DNA of 64,000 nucleotides, taken from assembly GCA_900155405.1 (NCBI GenBank), contig LT700188.1:124001-188000 (forward strand), given 5' to 3'. The notes under the pieces are model-generated. The model was not told where the DNA came from, made no database searches, and was given only the letters and a program-made list of their open reading frames with translations. Positions 1 to 9,838 of the stretch are shown piece by piece. Both the position numbers and the translations under genes were made by a program. The DNA is from Negativicoccus massiliensis (GTDB lineage: Bacteria; Bacillota; Negativicutes; Veillonellales; Negativicoccaceae). The stretch's first letter is position 1. Every line of letters begins with the position of its first letter.

Positions 1-1
1 T

Positions 2-3000
2 TTTGATACAAAGTCCGATGAATACGGTGTTGCTCTCGGTGCAGCGTCTGAAGCCGGCAAGAGCGCGGTAGCTATCGGTAATAATGCGCTTGCCAGTGGA
101 GACGGCTCCATCGCGATTGGCACGTCAAAGCAGAAAGTAGAAGGATACCCGGATAAGGGATTACGCAAAGTCGACAGTGAAGATGCGATCGCTATCGGTA
201 CGGAAACCGCCGTTGACGGATCGTCCAAAAATGCGATGGCGGTCGGTCCTTACGCGGACATAGCAAACTCTAACTTCTCTACCGCATTGGGTAACTCCGC
301 GAAAGTGAAAGATGCGGCGTATGGGACCGCTTTGGGTAATTTCTCGCGAGTAGAAAACGCGGCGTTTGGAACCGCATTGGGCAATAATGCTGCAGTTATC
401 GACGCGCAAGGGGGCGTAGCCATCGGCGCTCATTCGGTCGCGAACCGCAACGGTTTCATGCCGGGGTATAACCCGACCGGAGAACAGTGGAGCAATTTCT
501 CGGATTACCTGGAAAAGACAGGACAAACGGATGCCTATAACCAGGCAGCAGCAGAATTGCAGGCCGCTCAACAGGCATTGCAAGCAGATGAAGATAATCC
601 AGAACTGCAAACCAAATTTAACGAAGCGAAGTCGAAATGGAATAAAATCTTTGGTACTTGGGCAGGTTCGCAAGGCGCGGTTTCTATCGGTGATGAACAA
701 GCAGGATTTACCCGCCAGTTGACAGGAGTAGCGGCGGGTACGCAAGACACCGATGCGGTGAACGTGGCACAGTTGAAGGCGTTGAAAGGCAAAGTCACGG
801 GTAATGAAGGAGACATCACAACCCTGCAAAAAGGCTGGACATTGGCAGATGCTAAGGCGGGCACGAAAGTCGTCAAAGCTGAAGACACCGTCAAAGTCAC
901 GGGCGATGACTACATTACGGCTACCGTGGATCCTGACGGACTGAAGCTCGGCATGGACACCACTAAGCTGAACTCGCAAATCGATAACCGGATCGACACA
1001 AGTACCACCGTCGCAAACAAGATGAACTCTTGGGTTCTGAAAGCGGCGACAACGGATAAAGATCCGGCTGCAAAGGGTCAAATTATTGACAATACCAACA
1101 ATGTTGCGACCTTTGATGTGGAAAAAGATCAGGGACTTACCGTCAAGCGAGAAGGCGCGACCATCAAGTACGGTGTGAATAACGCTCAACTGGTGAAAAA
1201 TATCAATAACGGCGGCGAGGAAATCACCAATATTTCCGCGAACTTCTCGATTAGCGGTGCAGATGCTACGACTAAAAAGGAATTGACCCTGAGCAAGACA
1301 TCCGCGCCGAACATCCAATTCCTCGGCACGGCGGGTGAAACCACCGTCAAGGTCGAGGGCAGTGAGATGGCTCCGACCGTTAAGGTAGGCTTGGATCCGA
1401 AGTTCAAGAAACAGGTAACGGATAACACTGAAAACATCAGCAAGAACGCTGAGAACATCGGTAAGAACACTGAAGCCATCGGTAAGAACACCGAAAACAT
1501 CGGTAAGAATACTGAAGCCATCGGTAAGAACACCGAAAACATCGGTAAGAACACTGAAGCCATCGGTAAGAACACTGAAGCCATCGGTAAGAACACCGAA
1601 AACATCGGTAAGAATACTGAAGCCATCGGTAAGAACACTGAAGCCATCGGTAAGAACACCGAAAACATCAGTAAGAACACCGAAAACATCAGCAAGAACA
1701 CTGAGAACATCAGAAAGAACACTGAGAACATCAGCAAAAACACTGAGAACATCAGTAAGAACACTGAGAACATCAGCAAGAACACTGAGAACATCAGCAA
1801 AAACACTGAGAACATCAGTAAGAACACTGAGAACATCAGTAAGAACACTGAGAATATCAGCAAGAACACTGAAAACATCGGTAAGAACGCTGAGAACATC
1901 GGTAAGAACACCGAAAACATCGGTAAGAACGCCGATGCGATTGCCGAAAACAAAACTGAAATTTCCAAGAAGATGACCTCGTGGAACTTGAAAGCCGAAG
2001 GCGTTGATGGGGAAGCGGAAATCACAAACGACGGTACTGTGACCTTTGGTGTAGTGGAAAAAGGTAAGGGACTTACCGTAGAAAGAAAAGGCTCGACCAT
2101 CAAGTACGGCATTAATGGTGAGAAGATCGATATTTCCAAAAACGCGACTGTCAATGAGCTTAAAGATGAAATTGAAAAGAGCAAGGTCACGGTCAAAGCA
2201 GGAGATGACAATATTTCCGTTAAGAAAGCGGACGGCAAAAACGAATACACGCTCACTCTCGCGGAAGACCTCAAAGGCTTGAAATCAATTTCCACCAAGA
2301 CCGTCAACGCAACGACCGTCAACGCAAGCGGCAAGGTCACTGTCGGCGATAACGTAACGATCAACAACGAAGGTCTTACCGTCAAAGAAGGCCCGTCTGT
2401 CACCACGAAAGGCATTGACGCGGGCAACAAGGCGATCGCCAACGTGGCGGACGGCAAAGCGGATACTGATGCGGTCAATGTAAGACAGCTCAATGCGATT
2501 GCGAACCGGAGCGATCAAAACATCGCCATTCTCGGCGGCAAAGTGAGTGAACTGGACGGCCGTATCGACAGAGTCGGCGCGGGAGCCGCGGCGCTCGCCG
2601 CCCTCCATCCGCTCGACTTCGATCCGGATGACAAATGGGACTTCGCGGCCGGCTACGGCAACTACAGCGGCGCGAACGCCGTCGCGATCGGCGCGTACTA
2701 CCGTCCGAATGAAGACACGATGTTCAGCGTCGGCGGTTCGTTCGGCGGCGGAGAAAACATGGTGAACGCGGGCGTTTCCGTGAAACTCGGACAGGGTAAC
2801 AACGTCACGACCTCCAAAATCGCTATGGCGAAAGAGATCAAAGATCTCCGCGCCGAAGTCGAAGTATTGCGACAGGCGATTGTCGGCGTCGGTCAGGGAC
2901 AGGAACTTGATCCGATGAAGATGAAACTCTTCCCGGACATCGAGAAAAACCACTGGGCCTATGAAGCGGTCGAAGAACTCGCGAAACAGGGATTGCTGGA

Positions 3001-3223
3001 AGGTTATCCGGACGGCACCTTCGGCGGCGATCGCATGATGACCCGCTATGAATTCGCGGAAGTCGTTTACCGAGCCATGCAAAAAGGCCTCAAGGTAAAC
3101 GAAAGACTGATTCAGGAATTCGAACCGGAATTGGAACGTTTCCGTATTGATGTCATCTCCCAAGACAAAGACGGAAATCCGGTCATCGAAAGAGTCCGCG
3201 CCAATCAGCAGAAAGCCAACTGA
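2..3223 (+). CDS. Trimeric autotransporter adhesin (YadA-like) with C-terminal SLH domain, 5' partial
   Basis: Surface adhesin that would trimerise and display a stalked head outside the outer membrane. The frame is open at the left edge; about 1,073 residues are visible, with signal peptide and start outside the window. In order: YadA head repeats with AVAIG/GIAIG-type motifs (to about base 450), a neck (DTDAVNVAQLKAL, bases 746-784), a stalk, 25 tandem heptads (1424-1948), more stalk, a last neck (DTDAVNVRQL, about 2464) and a YadA beta-barrel anchor (about 2575-2800, with HPLDFDPDDKWDFAAGYGNY). Beyond the anchor lie a short coiled coil (KEIKDLRAEVEVLRQAI) and one S-layer-homology domain (FPDIEKNHWAYEAVEELA, about 2932-3110). 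In Negativicutes, SLH domains of outer-membrane proteins bind peptidoglycan; here the tail would sit in the periplasm (inference). Family assignment is firm; the ligand is unknown. A second adhesin follows. Confidence 0.93.
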   Translation, partial: FDTKSDEYGVALGAASEAGKSAVAIGNNALASGDGSIAIGTSKQKVEGYPDKGLRKVDSEDAIAIGTETAVDGSSKNAMAVGPYADIANSNFSTALGNSAKVKDAAYGTALGNFSRVENAAFGTALGNNAAVIDAQGGVAIGAHSVANRNGFMPGYNPTGEQWSNFSDYLEKTGQTDAYNQAAAELQAAQQALQADEDNPELQTKFNEAKSKWNKIFGTWAGSQGAVSIGDEQAGFTRQLTGVAAGTQDTDAVNVAQLKALKGKVTGNEGDITTLQKGWTLADAKAGTKVVKAEDTVKVTGDDYITATVDPDGLKLGMDTTKLNSQIDNRIDTSTTVANKMNSWVLKAATTDKDPAAKGQIIDNTNNVATFDVEKDQGLTVKREGATIKYGVNNAQLVKNINNGGEEITNISANFSISGADATTKKELTLSKTSAPNIQFLGTAGETTVKVEGSEMAPTVKVGLDPKFKKQVTDNTENISKNAENIGKNTEAIGKNTENIGKNTEAIGKNTENIGKNTEAIGKNTEAIGKNTENIGKNTEAIGKNTEAIGKNTENISKNTENISKNTENIRKNTENISKNTENISKNTENISKNTENISKNTENISKNTENISKNTENISKNTENIGKNAENIGKNTENIGKNADAIAENKTEISKKMTSWNLKAEGVDGEAEITNDGTVTFGVVEKGKGLTVERKGSTIKYGINGEKIDISKNATVNELKDEIEKSKVTVKAGDDNISVKKADGKNEYTLTLAEDLKGLKSISTKTVNATTVNASGKVTVGDNVTINNEGLTVKEGPSVTTKGIDAGNKAIANVADGKADTDAVNVRQLNAIANRSDQNIAILGGKVSELDGRIDRVGAGAAALAALHPLDFDPDDKWDFAAGYGNYSGANAVAIGAYYRPNEDTMFSVGGSFGGGENMVNAGVSVKLGQGNNVTTSKIAMAKEIKDLRAEVEVLRQAIVGVGQGQELDPMKMKLFPDIEKNHWAYEAVEELAKQGLLEGYPDGTFGGDRMMTRYEFAEVVYRAMQKGLKVNERLIQEFEPELERFRIDVISQDKDGNPVIERVRANQQKAN
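1424..1948 (+). repeat. 25 tandem 21-bp units encoding heptads of the adhesin stalk
   Basis: Twenty-five consecutive 7-residue units of the form NTENISK, NTENIGK or NTEAIGK, the last (NADAIAE) degenerate. Each is 21 bp and many are near-identical at DNA level. The heptad spacing with Ile fits a trimeric left-handed coiled-coil stalk. Gain or loss of units would keep the reading frame and change stalk length in 7-residue steps (inference). Confidence 0.95.
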
Positions 3224-3256
3224 AACTTCATAAAACGGCACGATCGATGAACCAAG

Positions 3257-3288
3257 AAAAAGCCGAGGCGATAAGCCTCGGCTTTTTT
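3257..3288 (+). terminator. Rho-independent terminator of the SLH adhesin gene
   Basis: AGCCGAGGC at 3261-3269 pairs with GCCTCGGCT at 3275-3283 around a five-base loop, followed by a T run. It lies 34 bases after the stop codon. Confidence 0.9.
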
Positions 3289-3798
3289 CATGCGTTGCGT
3301 CGAGACATAAAACGCAAACCGTCATACACCGTCAGCCGGATGAAAGAAATCACTCACGGCAAAATCGCGCCGCTTCGAGTCGGAAACGGAAGCGCGACGA
3401 AACCGGTAAGCATGAGCAAAACATGAAAATTTGATAAAAAAGGAGAAAATAATAAAAAAATATAAGCGCGCGTGTCAAAAAAATAAAATAGAGCGATCGC
3501 GCGAAAATGAAATTGCATCGCAAAACGGATGAAAAGCATGGAAACGGGAGGAATGGTCAAAAACGAACCTGTGACAAATAAAGAATCCGGCGAATAAAGT
3601 AATTTACATGGAAACAAAGAAATAGAACGACTAAACGACAAGCAGATCCATTTGACTTGGCGAAAATGATTAGCCGGTGATAAAACTTTATTTAATTACA
3701 GATTGTGTTAAAATGACATAAAGGACAGTTAATAGAAACAATAAAGTTATTTTATTTTGATGTGGTGTTTCGGTGTTAAAAAGAAAAGGAGCGTATGT
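3289..3798. other. A-rich intergenic region between the two adhesin genes
   Basis: About 500 bases, very A-rich on the plus strand, with no convincing gene. Reading frames on the minus strand here are low-complexity Phe/Leu/Ser strings without a ribosome site. The only signal I can support is a likely promoter near its right end. Confidence 0.6.
3706..3714 (+). promoter_or_regulatory. Probable extended -10 promoter of the second adhesin
   Basis: TGTTAAAAT matches an extended -10 element (TGnTAnAAT). No clear -35 box is present. It would give a 5' leader of about 75 bases ahead of the start at 3799. Confidence 0.4.
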
Positions 3799-6700
3799 AT
3801 GAACAAAATTTACAAACTTGTCTGGAGCAAAGTAAGAAGCGCCTGGGTGGTGACTTCTGAAATCGCCAAAGGACACGGGAAAGATTCCTCGTCCGGAAGA
3901 AACAGAAAACTGTTGCGGTCCGGAGTCGTCATGGCGCTACTGGGCGGCTTCATGACCGCGGGCATTTCCCCCGTTGCCGCTGAATTGACGCAGGATCAGC
4001 AGGCTGTGTATGACGCTGTCATGGCAAATCTCGTAAAAAAGATGAATATCAGGTTAAACGACAACAACATTGTAGCCGGTCGGGATATAGAGGTTTATGG
4101 CGGCCATAACGCGGTATTTGGCACGGATTACATGAACGGGGATAATAAGCTGACCAAAGTGGCTGGCAATAATAATACCGTCATCGGCGTAGGAAACCTT
4201 GTCGGTTATACAGCGATACTCGATGAGACGGATAATAAGACATGGATTTATAAGAAGAGAAATTTCAGAGAGGACCAGAACGTAGCCGTCGGTATGAACA
4301 ATACGGTTAACGGGGGCGGCATTGCCATCGGAACCAGCTCGGAAGTAAAGTCGTTAGGCACCTCCGTCGGACATGGCAATGAGATCATCAGCCAAGCTGA
4401 TTATGGTCTCGCTTTAGGCAACTACCTGAAGGTGGACGGTGATCGGGCGATTGCCGTTGGCTCGGAATCAAAAGCGACAGCGAGTCGGGCGACAGCGATT
4501 GGACAGGAAGCCATGGCCAAAGCGAATTATACGACGGCGATCGGACAGGAAGTTATTGCAGAAGAAGCGGGTTCAGTCGCTATTGGAATGGAAACTAAAG
4601 CAATAACCATAAACGGAGTGGCGCTCGGTTCATACAGCGTTGCCGACAGGGCAAAGGGCGCCATCGGCTATTTAGCGGGAGATAAGACATCAAAAGCTTG
4701 GAAATCCAATGTAGGAGCTCTCTCTATCGGTGGCGGAGAATATGATGTTACCCGCCAGATCACAGGCGTCTCTGCAGGCAGTGAAGACACCGACGCGGTC
4801 AACGTAGCCCAGTTGAAAGCATTGAATACTAAAGTGAACAACGGCGCGATTCATTATTTCTCCGTAAAATCGGATGACAGCGCAAATCCCGACGGAACGA
4901 ACTGGAAGAACGACGGCGCGACGGGTGAAGACGCGATCGCGATCGGGAAAAAAGCCGTGTCGGAAGGAGATGGTTCCATTGCCATCGGCAGAGGGTCGAA
5001 GGTCTTTAATGTCAATCAAAATCTTGGAATGGCCATCGGTGATGAGGCTGAGTCTTCCTTCGGAAGTATCGTGATCGGGAAAGGCGCCAAAGACTATGAT
5101 ACCGATCCGAAAAACGGCGCCTTCGGTGTTTATATCGGAAGAGAAGCAAAAAGTTTCGGCGGCTCGTCACAGACTGTTATCGGTAATTACGGACAGGCGA
5201 AAGGAGAAGACTCGACCGCGATCGGGACTCGCGCACAGGCTCTTGGCGGAGAATCTCTGGCAGTCGGGTCGAGTGCAAAATCATTGGGTCAGGGGGCTGC
5301 ATCTTTCGGTACGGACAGCATCGCCGAATTTGATGACTCTACCGCGCTCGGTTCTTATGCCAATGGACGGGGAAATCGATCGGTTGCCTCCGGAAACAAA
5401 AGTGTTGCGGCGGGACATAATTCAGTCGCCATCGGATACCAAACCTTTGCCTATAACGGATTTATAGGTGAAGATGAGTATAAAGCGCTTTCTCCGGAAG
5501 AACAGAAAAAATACTTTGAAGCCAGCGGAATGAACGCCTATTTCCTGAAAGATGCGGCCGACGGAAACGATGCAAAGAAAATAGGAGACACCTATTTAAA
5601 TACAGCTGTCGGTTCTTATTCCAGAGCGTATAAGCAAGGCACCACGCTCGGCGGAATGACATCTGCGCAAGAAGAAGGAACGGCGATAGGTACGTATGCC
5701 AAAGCATATAAGAAAGGCGCGGCAAGTCTCGGCTACAAGGCACAGAGCAATGCAGAAAACGGAGTAGCCCTCGGCGCATACTCTTTCGCAGACCGTGAAA
5801 AAGGAGAAATAGGCTATGCTTTAGGCGCCGACAACAGCACACTGGAAAAAGTGCTGGAAATCACCGGACAAAAAGCAAAATATGACGAACTTACGGGCAA
5901 GATTGATCCTTTGAAAGATGAACATAACGGACTGTTGAAGGCCTATCAAGACGCACCGGCTAAGTCAGCAGAAGAAACAACGGCGAAACAAAAATTAGAT
6001 GAATGGAAAGCCGCGCATCCGGATTTCCTCCCTGCCGTAAAAGAAAAACAACAGATGATTGCCGCTTGGCAATCGGGTAATGGAGCGGTATCTGTAGGAA
6101 CTGCAGATGCAAGCCGTCAGATTACCAATGTAGCCGCCGGCACGCAAGACACCGACGCGGTGAACGTCGCGCAGCTGAAAGCACTGAACACCAAAGTGGA
6201 CCAAGGCGCGATTCATTACTATTCCGTAACGAGTGACAAAAAAGCGGCCGGCTCCAACTATGACAATGACGGAGCGAAAGCGGATGACAGCATGGTCATC
6301 GGCATCGGTTCGACCTCGGAAGTCATAAACAGCACCGTAATCGGCAACAATAATACATTGAAAAATACATTGAAAGTCGGTCAAATAGATCGAGACGGTG
6401 TTATGAGAAATAACAGTATCGTTGCCGGTGAGAACATTGAAGTAGACGGTACACGCAATGCAGTGTTTGCTACCGACTACAAAGAGGGTGAGCATAAGCT
6501 GACCAAAGTGGCGGGCAAACATAATACGGTCATCGGTGTAGGAAACCTTGTCGGCTATACAGCCAAAGCAGACCCGAACAATCGAAATGAATTTATATAT
6601 GAAAAAATAGATGTGGCCAGCAGTCATGCCAATGTGGTCGTCGGTATGACAAATACCGTTAAGGGAAGCAGTGTGGTTGTCGGAATGAATTCCGAAATCA

Positions 6701-9700
6701 AGGACGGCGCGCAGCTGGGCACTTCTGTCGGACATGCCAATACGATACAAGGTAGTGAGGAGTATGGTCTTGCTTTGGGAAATAAATTGCTTGTAGAAGG
6801 CTATGGAGCCATTGCGGTAGGCACAGAGTCCAAAGCGACAGCGAACGACGCGACAGCAATCGGCACGGAAGCGGTGGCGGAACAAGCGGGATCCATCGCC
6901 TTCGGTCATGAGGCTGAGGCGAAAAACGAATATTCCATCGCCTTCGGCCTATTTGCGAAAGCGAAAGCGAGAAGCGGCGTCGCGATCGGCTCTTCCAGCC
7001 TGGCGGACAGAGAAAGAGGATCCATTGGCTATTTAGCGGGAGAAAACACATCCGAAGTCTGGAAAGCGACGAAGGGCGCGATTTCCGTAGGCAATAAGGA
7101 AAAGAAACATACCCGTCAAATCACAGGTGTAGCAGCCGGTACGGAAGACACCGACGCGGTGAACGTGGCCCAGTTGAAAGCATTGAATACTAAAGTGGAC
7201 CAAGGTGCGATTCACTACGTATCTGTTACTCCTATCGACAAAGCGCAGACAGCGGATTCCAACTATTTCAATGACGGCGCGAAGGGCGACGGCGGTATCG
7301 CTATCGGTCAAAACGCCGCAAGTCAGGGGCGCGGCATTGCAATAGGCTACAAGTCTAACGCAACGCCGAAAGAAGGAGCGACGCTGAATCTTAATTCTTT
7401 CGAAGGTATTGCAATCGGTCAAGAAGCACATATGGAAGTCCCCGGCGGCATTGCGCTCGGACTTCGCTCGAAAGTGGAAGGTACATTAAATACGCAAGAT
7501 GGCAATGTCAATGAACAGGGAACAGTCGCTTTAGGCACAGATGCCTATGCGAAAGGCAACGGAGCGGCGGCCTTCGGGTGGCTAGCAAAGGGCATCGGCG
7601 AAGGTGCCATGGCATTCGGTCAGGAAACAAAAGCCGGCATGGCGGGCGCTGCATTCGGCGGACATGCCAATGCGGCGGCAGGCGCTGTGGCAATGGGCTG
7701 GCAGGCGAATGCCCATAATTCGTGGGCAACGTCTATCGGCACAAGCAGTGATGCCAAGGGAGAATCTTCGACCGCACTCGGCGGCGCAACTACTGCGATA
7801 GAAGAAGGTAGCGTTGCTTTAGGCGCTAAAGCTGTGGCGAACACGAAAGCAGGCGCAGTCGGCTACATCGCGACAGGCGGCAGTGCGACCTTTGAAGAAG
7901 CTCTAGCAACGCTGGATAAAAAGGAAGACTATGACAAGTGGACCGCTACGGTCAATGCCTCAAAAGCGGAATACGATAACTTAACGAAGGCGTTTAACGA
8001 TGCTCCTAAAGGTAAAAAAGACGAAGCGAAACAAGCTCTTGATGAATGGAAAAAAGAACATGCGGACTTCGTAGAAGCTTTGACGGAGAAGGAGAAACTC
8101 GAAGCGACATGGAAAGCAACCGAAGCGGCAGTCAGTGTAGGCGCGGACGCAGACAATAAGGCAGGAAACAGAGTTATTAAGAGCCGCCAGATTACCAATG
8201 TAGCCGCTGGCACGGCTGACACCGACGCGGTGAATGTGGCGCAGCTAAAAGCACTCGCCACGGCGCCGATGAATTTCTACTTCGGTGGTAAGAAAAATGA
8301 TAAAGGTGTCTACACGCCGGGGACGACAAACTGGAGCATGTCGCTCAATGAATTCCGCATGGATTTCGGCGACGGTCTGAAAGCGGAACAAGTGACCGAC
8401 CAAGACGGCAAGAAATACACACTCGTTACGCTCAATAAAGACAGCTTGAAAAATGATCCTGCTTTCAAAGGTGACACAGGCGAAAAAGGCGCGGACGGTA
8501 AGTCGGCTTATGAAGTCTGGAAAGGCTTGGACGGCAACGACGGTAAGAGTGAACAAGAATTCATTAACTCCTTGAAGGGTAAAGACGGTCAAGACGGCGC
8601 CAAAGGCGCTGACGGCAAATCCGCCTACGACATCTGGAAAGAAAAGCCGGGCAACGACGGTAAATCCGAAGACGACTTCATGAAATCCTTGAAAGGCGAC
8701 AAAGGCGACAAAGGTGAAGACGGCGCTGACGGCACGAACGGTGCAGACGGCAAGTCGGCTTATGACACCTGGAAAGAACAGCCGGGCAATGAAGACAAGA
8801 CAGAAAAAGACTTCCTTGACGGTTTGAAAGGCGACAAGGGCGATAAAGGTGAAGACGGCGCTGACGGTACGAACGGTGCAGACGGCAAGTCGGCTTATGA
8901 AGTTTGGAAAGATCACACAGAAGATGACGGCACTCAACCGAACAAGGACAAATCGGAAAAAGACTTCCTTGATTCCTTGAAAGGTAAAGACGGTGCGGAC
9001 GGTGCCGGTGGTACGGACTTTACGGTGACGGCGGACGGCCCGAAAGCGGACTCCGAGTTTAAAGTTGACGCGGATCATGCGCAACTGAACATCGTCGGTG
9101 ACAAGACGAATATCACCACGTCGATTGAAGCTGACAACACCGTAAAAGTGGCGTTGAACAAAGACATCAAGGTGGACTCCGTAGAAGTCGGCAGCAAAGA
9201 CGGCAAGCCGGGCGTGAAGATTGACGGCGACGGCATCAACATGAACGGCAAGAAGATTGAAAACCTGGCACCGGGTACGGCGGCCAATGACGCGGCGACA
9301 GTCGGTCAGCTCCATGAAGTACGGGATGAAAGCCGCGAAGGCGATGCGATGAACGCGGCGCTCGCGGCGCTCAAACCGCTCGATTTCGACCCGTACAACC
9401 GCAGTCAGGTCATGGCCGGCGTATCGACTTACAAGGGTAAACAGGCGGTCGCGGTCGGCTTGGCGCACTACTCGAACGAAGACACGCTCGTACATGCGGG
9501 TATCGCGTACGGCGGCAGTTCGGATCTGATGGCGAACGCGGGCATCAGCTGGCGCTTTGGCGACAAGGACGATCGCGACGCGAAAGCGGAACGTGATGCG
9601 CGCTTGCCGCAGTATGCGGATGGTCCGATCAGCTCCGTCTATGTGATGCAGGATGAAATGGCGGCATTGCGAGCGGAAAATCAGGAACTTAAGCAACAGG

Positions 9701-9738
9701 TGGAAATGCTCATGAAGCATGCCGGTCTGAAAGCGTAA
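3799..9738 (+). CDS. Trimeric autotransporter adhesin (YadA-like) with ESPR leader and collagen-like stalk
   Basis: Very large (1,979 residues) surface adhesin. The ATG at 3799 is chosen because AAAAGGAG lies 7 bases upstream and the protein then begins MNKIYKLVWSKVRSAWVVTS, a typical extended signal peptide region of large autotransporters. A hydrophobic segment (GVVMALLGGFMTAGISPVAA) follows. The passenger alternates YadA head repeats and necks (DTDAVNVAQLKAL near 4790, 6150, 7150 and 8220), with two helical inserts containing EWKxxHxDF (near 6000 and 8050). From about 8470 to 9010 come Gly-rich collagen-like runs (GDKGDKGEDGADG) alternating with a GKSAYxxWK module. The last neck (about 9240-9320) leads to a YadA anchor (LKPLDFDPYNRSQVMAGVST). 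It ends in a coiled coil (MAALRAENQELKQQVEML) with no SLH domain, unlike its upstream neighbour. Confidence 0.94.
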   Translation: MNKIYKLVWSKVRSAWVVTSEIAKGHGKDSSSGRNRKLLRSGVVMALLGGFMTAGISPVAAELTQDQQAVYDAVMANLVKKMNIRLNDNNIVAGRDIEVYGGHNAVFGTDYMNGDNKLTKVAGNNNTVIGVGNLVGYTAILDETDNKTWIYKKRNFREDQNVAVGMNNTVNGGGIAIGTSSEVKSLGTSVGHGNEIISQADYGLALGNYLKVDGDRAIAVGSESKATASRATAIGQEAMAKANYTTAIGQEVIAEEAGSVAIGMETKAITINGVALGSYSVADRAKGAIGYLAGDKTSKAWKSNVGALSIGGGEYDVTRQITGVSAGSEDTDAVNVAQLKALNTKVNNGAIHYFSVKSDDSANPDGTNWKNDGATGEDAIAIGKKAVSEGDGSIAIGRGSKVFNVNQNLGMAIGDEAESSFGSIVIGKGAKDYDTDPKNGAFGVYIGREAKSFGGSSQTVIGNYGQAKGEDSTAIGTRAQALGGESLAVGSSAKSLGQGAASFGTDSIAEFDDSTALGSYANGRGNRSVASGNKSVAAGHNSVAIGYQTFAYNGFIGEDEYKALSPEEQKKYFEASGMNAYFLKDAADGNDAKKIGDTYLNTAVGSYSRAYKQGTTLGGMTSAQEEGTAIGTYAKAYKKGAASLGYKAQSNAENGVALGAYSFADREKGEIGYALGADNSTLEKVLEITGQKAKYDELTGKIDPLKDEHNGLLKAYQDAPAKSAEETTAKQKLDEWKAAHPDFLPAVKEKQQMIAAWQSGNGAVSVGTADASRQITNVAAGTQDTDAVNVAQLKALNTKVDQGAIHYYSVTSDKKAAGSNYDNDGAKADDSMVIGIGSTSEVINSTVIGNNNTLKNTLKVGQIDRDGVMRNNSIVAGENIEVDGTRNAVFATDYKEGEHKLTKVAGKHNTVIGVGNLVGYTAKADPNNRNEFIYEKIDVASSHANVVVGMTNTVKGSSVVVGMNSEIKDGAQLGTSVGHANTIQGSEEYGLALGNKLLVEGYGAIAVGTESKATANDATAIGTEAVAEQAGSIAFGHEAEAKNEYSIAFGLFAKAKARSGVAIGSSSLADRERGSIGYLAGENTSEVWKATKGAISVGNKEKKHTRQITGVAAGTEDTDAVNVAQLKALNTKVDQGAIHYVSVTPIDKAQTADSNYFNDGAKGDGGIAIGQNAASQGRGIAIGYKSNATPKEGATLNLNSFEGIAIGQEAHMEVPGGIALGLRSKVEGTLNTQDGNVNEQGTVALGTDAYAKGNGAAAFGWLAKGIGEGAMAFGQETKAGMAGAAFGGHANAAAGAVAMGWQANAHNSWATSIGTSSDAKGESSTALGGATTAIEEGSVALGAKAVANTKAGAVGYIATGGSATFEEALATLDKKEDYDKWTATVNASKAEYDNLTKAFNDAPKGKKDEAKQALDEWKKEHADFVEALTEKEKLEATWKATEAAVSVGADADNKAGNRVIKSRQITNVAAGTADTDAVNVAQLKALATAPMNFYFGGKKNDKGVYTPGTTNWSMSLNEFRMDFGDGLKAEQVTDQDGKKYTLVTLNKDSLKNDPAFKGDTGEKGADGKSAYEVWKGLDGNDGKSEQEFINSLKGKDGQDGAKGADGKSAYDIWKEKPGNDGKSEDDFMKSLKGDKGDKGEDGADGTNGADGKSAYDTWKEQPGNEDKTEKDFLDGLKGDKGDKGEDGADGTNGADGKSAYEVWKDHTEDDGTQPNKDKSEKDFLDSLKGKDGADGAGGTDFTVTADGPKADSEFKVDADHAQLNIVGDKTNITTSIEADNTVKVALNKDIKVDSVEVGSKDGKPGVKIDGDGINMNGKKIENLAPGTAANDAATVGQLHEVRDESREGDAMNAALAALKPLDFDPYNRSQVMAGVSTYKGKQAVAVGLAHYSNEDTLVHAGIAYGGSSDLMANAGISWRFGDKDDRDAKAERDARLPQYADGPISSVYVMQDEMAALRAENQELKQQVEMLMKHAGLKA
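8470..9010 (+). repeat. Collagen-like/GKSAYxxWK modules in the second adhesin
   Basis: At least four modules of the form GADGKSAY(E/D)xWK...(E)xxFxxSLKG alternate with short Gly-X-Y runs such as GDKGDKGEDGADGTNGADG. Similar modules occur in phage tail fibres and bacterial collagen-like proteins. Parts are nearly identical at DNA level (around 8700-8760 and 8830-8890), indicating recent duplication. Confidence 0.85.
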
Positions 9739-9802
9739 ACGATCAGCGATGCAGGCAGCAAAATAAAGAATCATCACCGAAAGGGAGATTCTTTCGAAAC
9801 AG

Positions 9803-9838
9803 AAAAAGGTCACGGCGTATAAGCGCCGTGACCTTTTT
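9803..9838 (+). terminator. Terminator of the second adhesin
   Basis: AAAAAGGTCACGGCG and CGCCGTGACCTTTTT form a long stem with a six-base loop, 65 bases after the stop codon. A on one side and T on the other let it act in both directions. Confidence 0.9.

Noticed and set aside
1186-2493. Long minus-strand frame opposite the first adhesin, rich in FSVFLLM repeats
   Set aside because: It is the antisense of the heptad array; the repeats explain the lack of stops. No ribosome site or family match.
3354-3641. 95-codon minus-strand frame between the adhesins
   Set aside because: Low-complexity Phe/Leu/Ser translation of A-rich DNA with no start signal.
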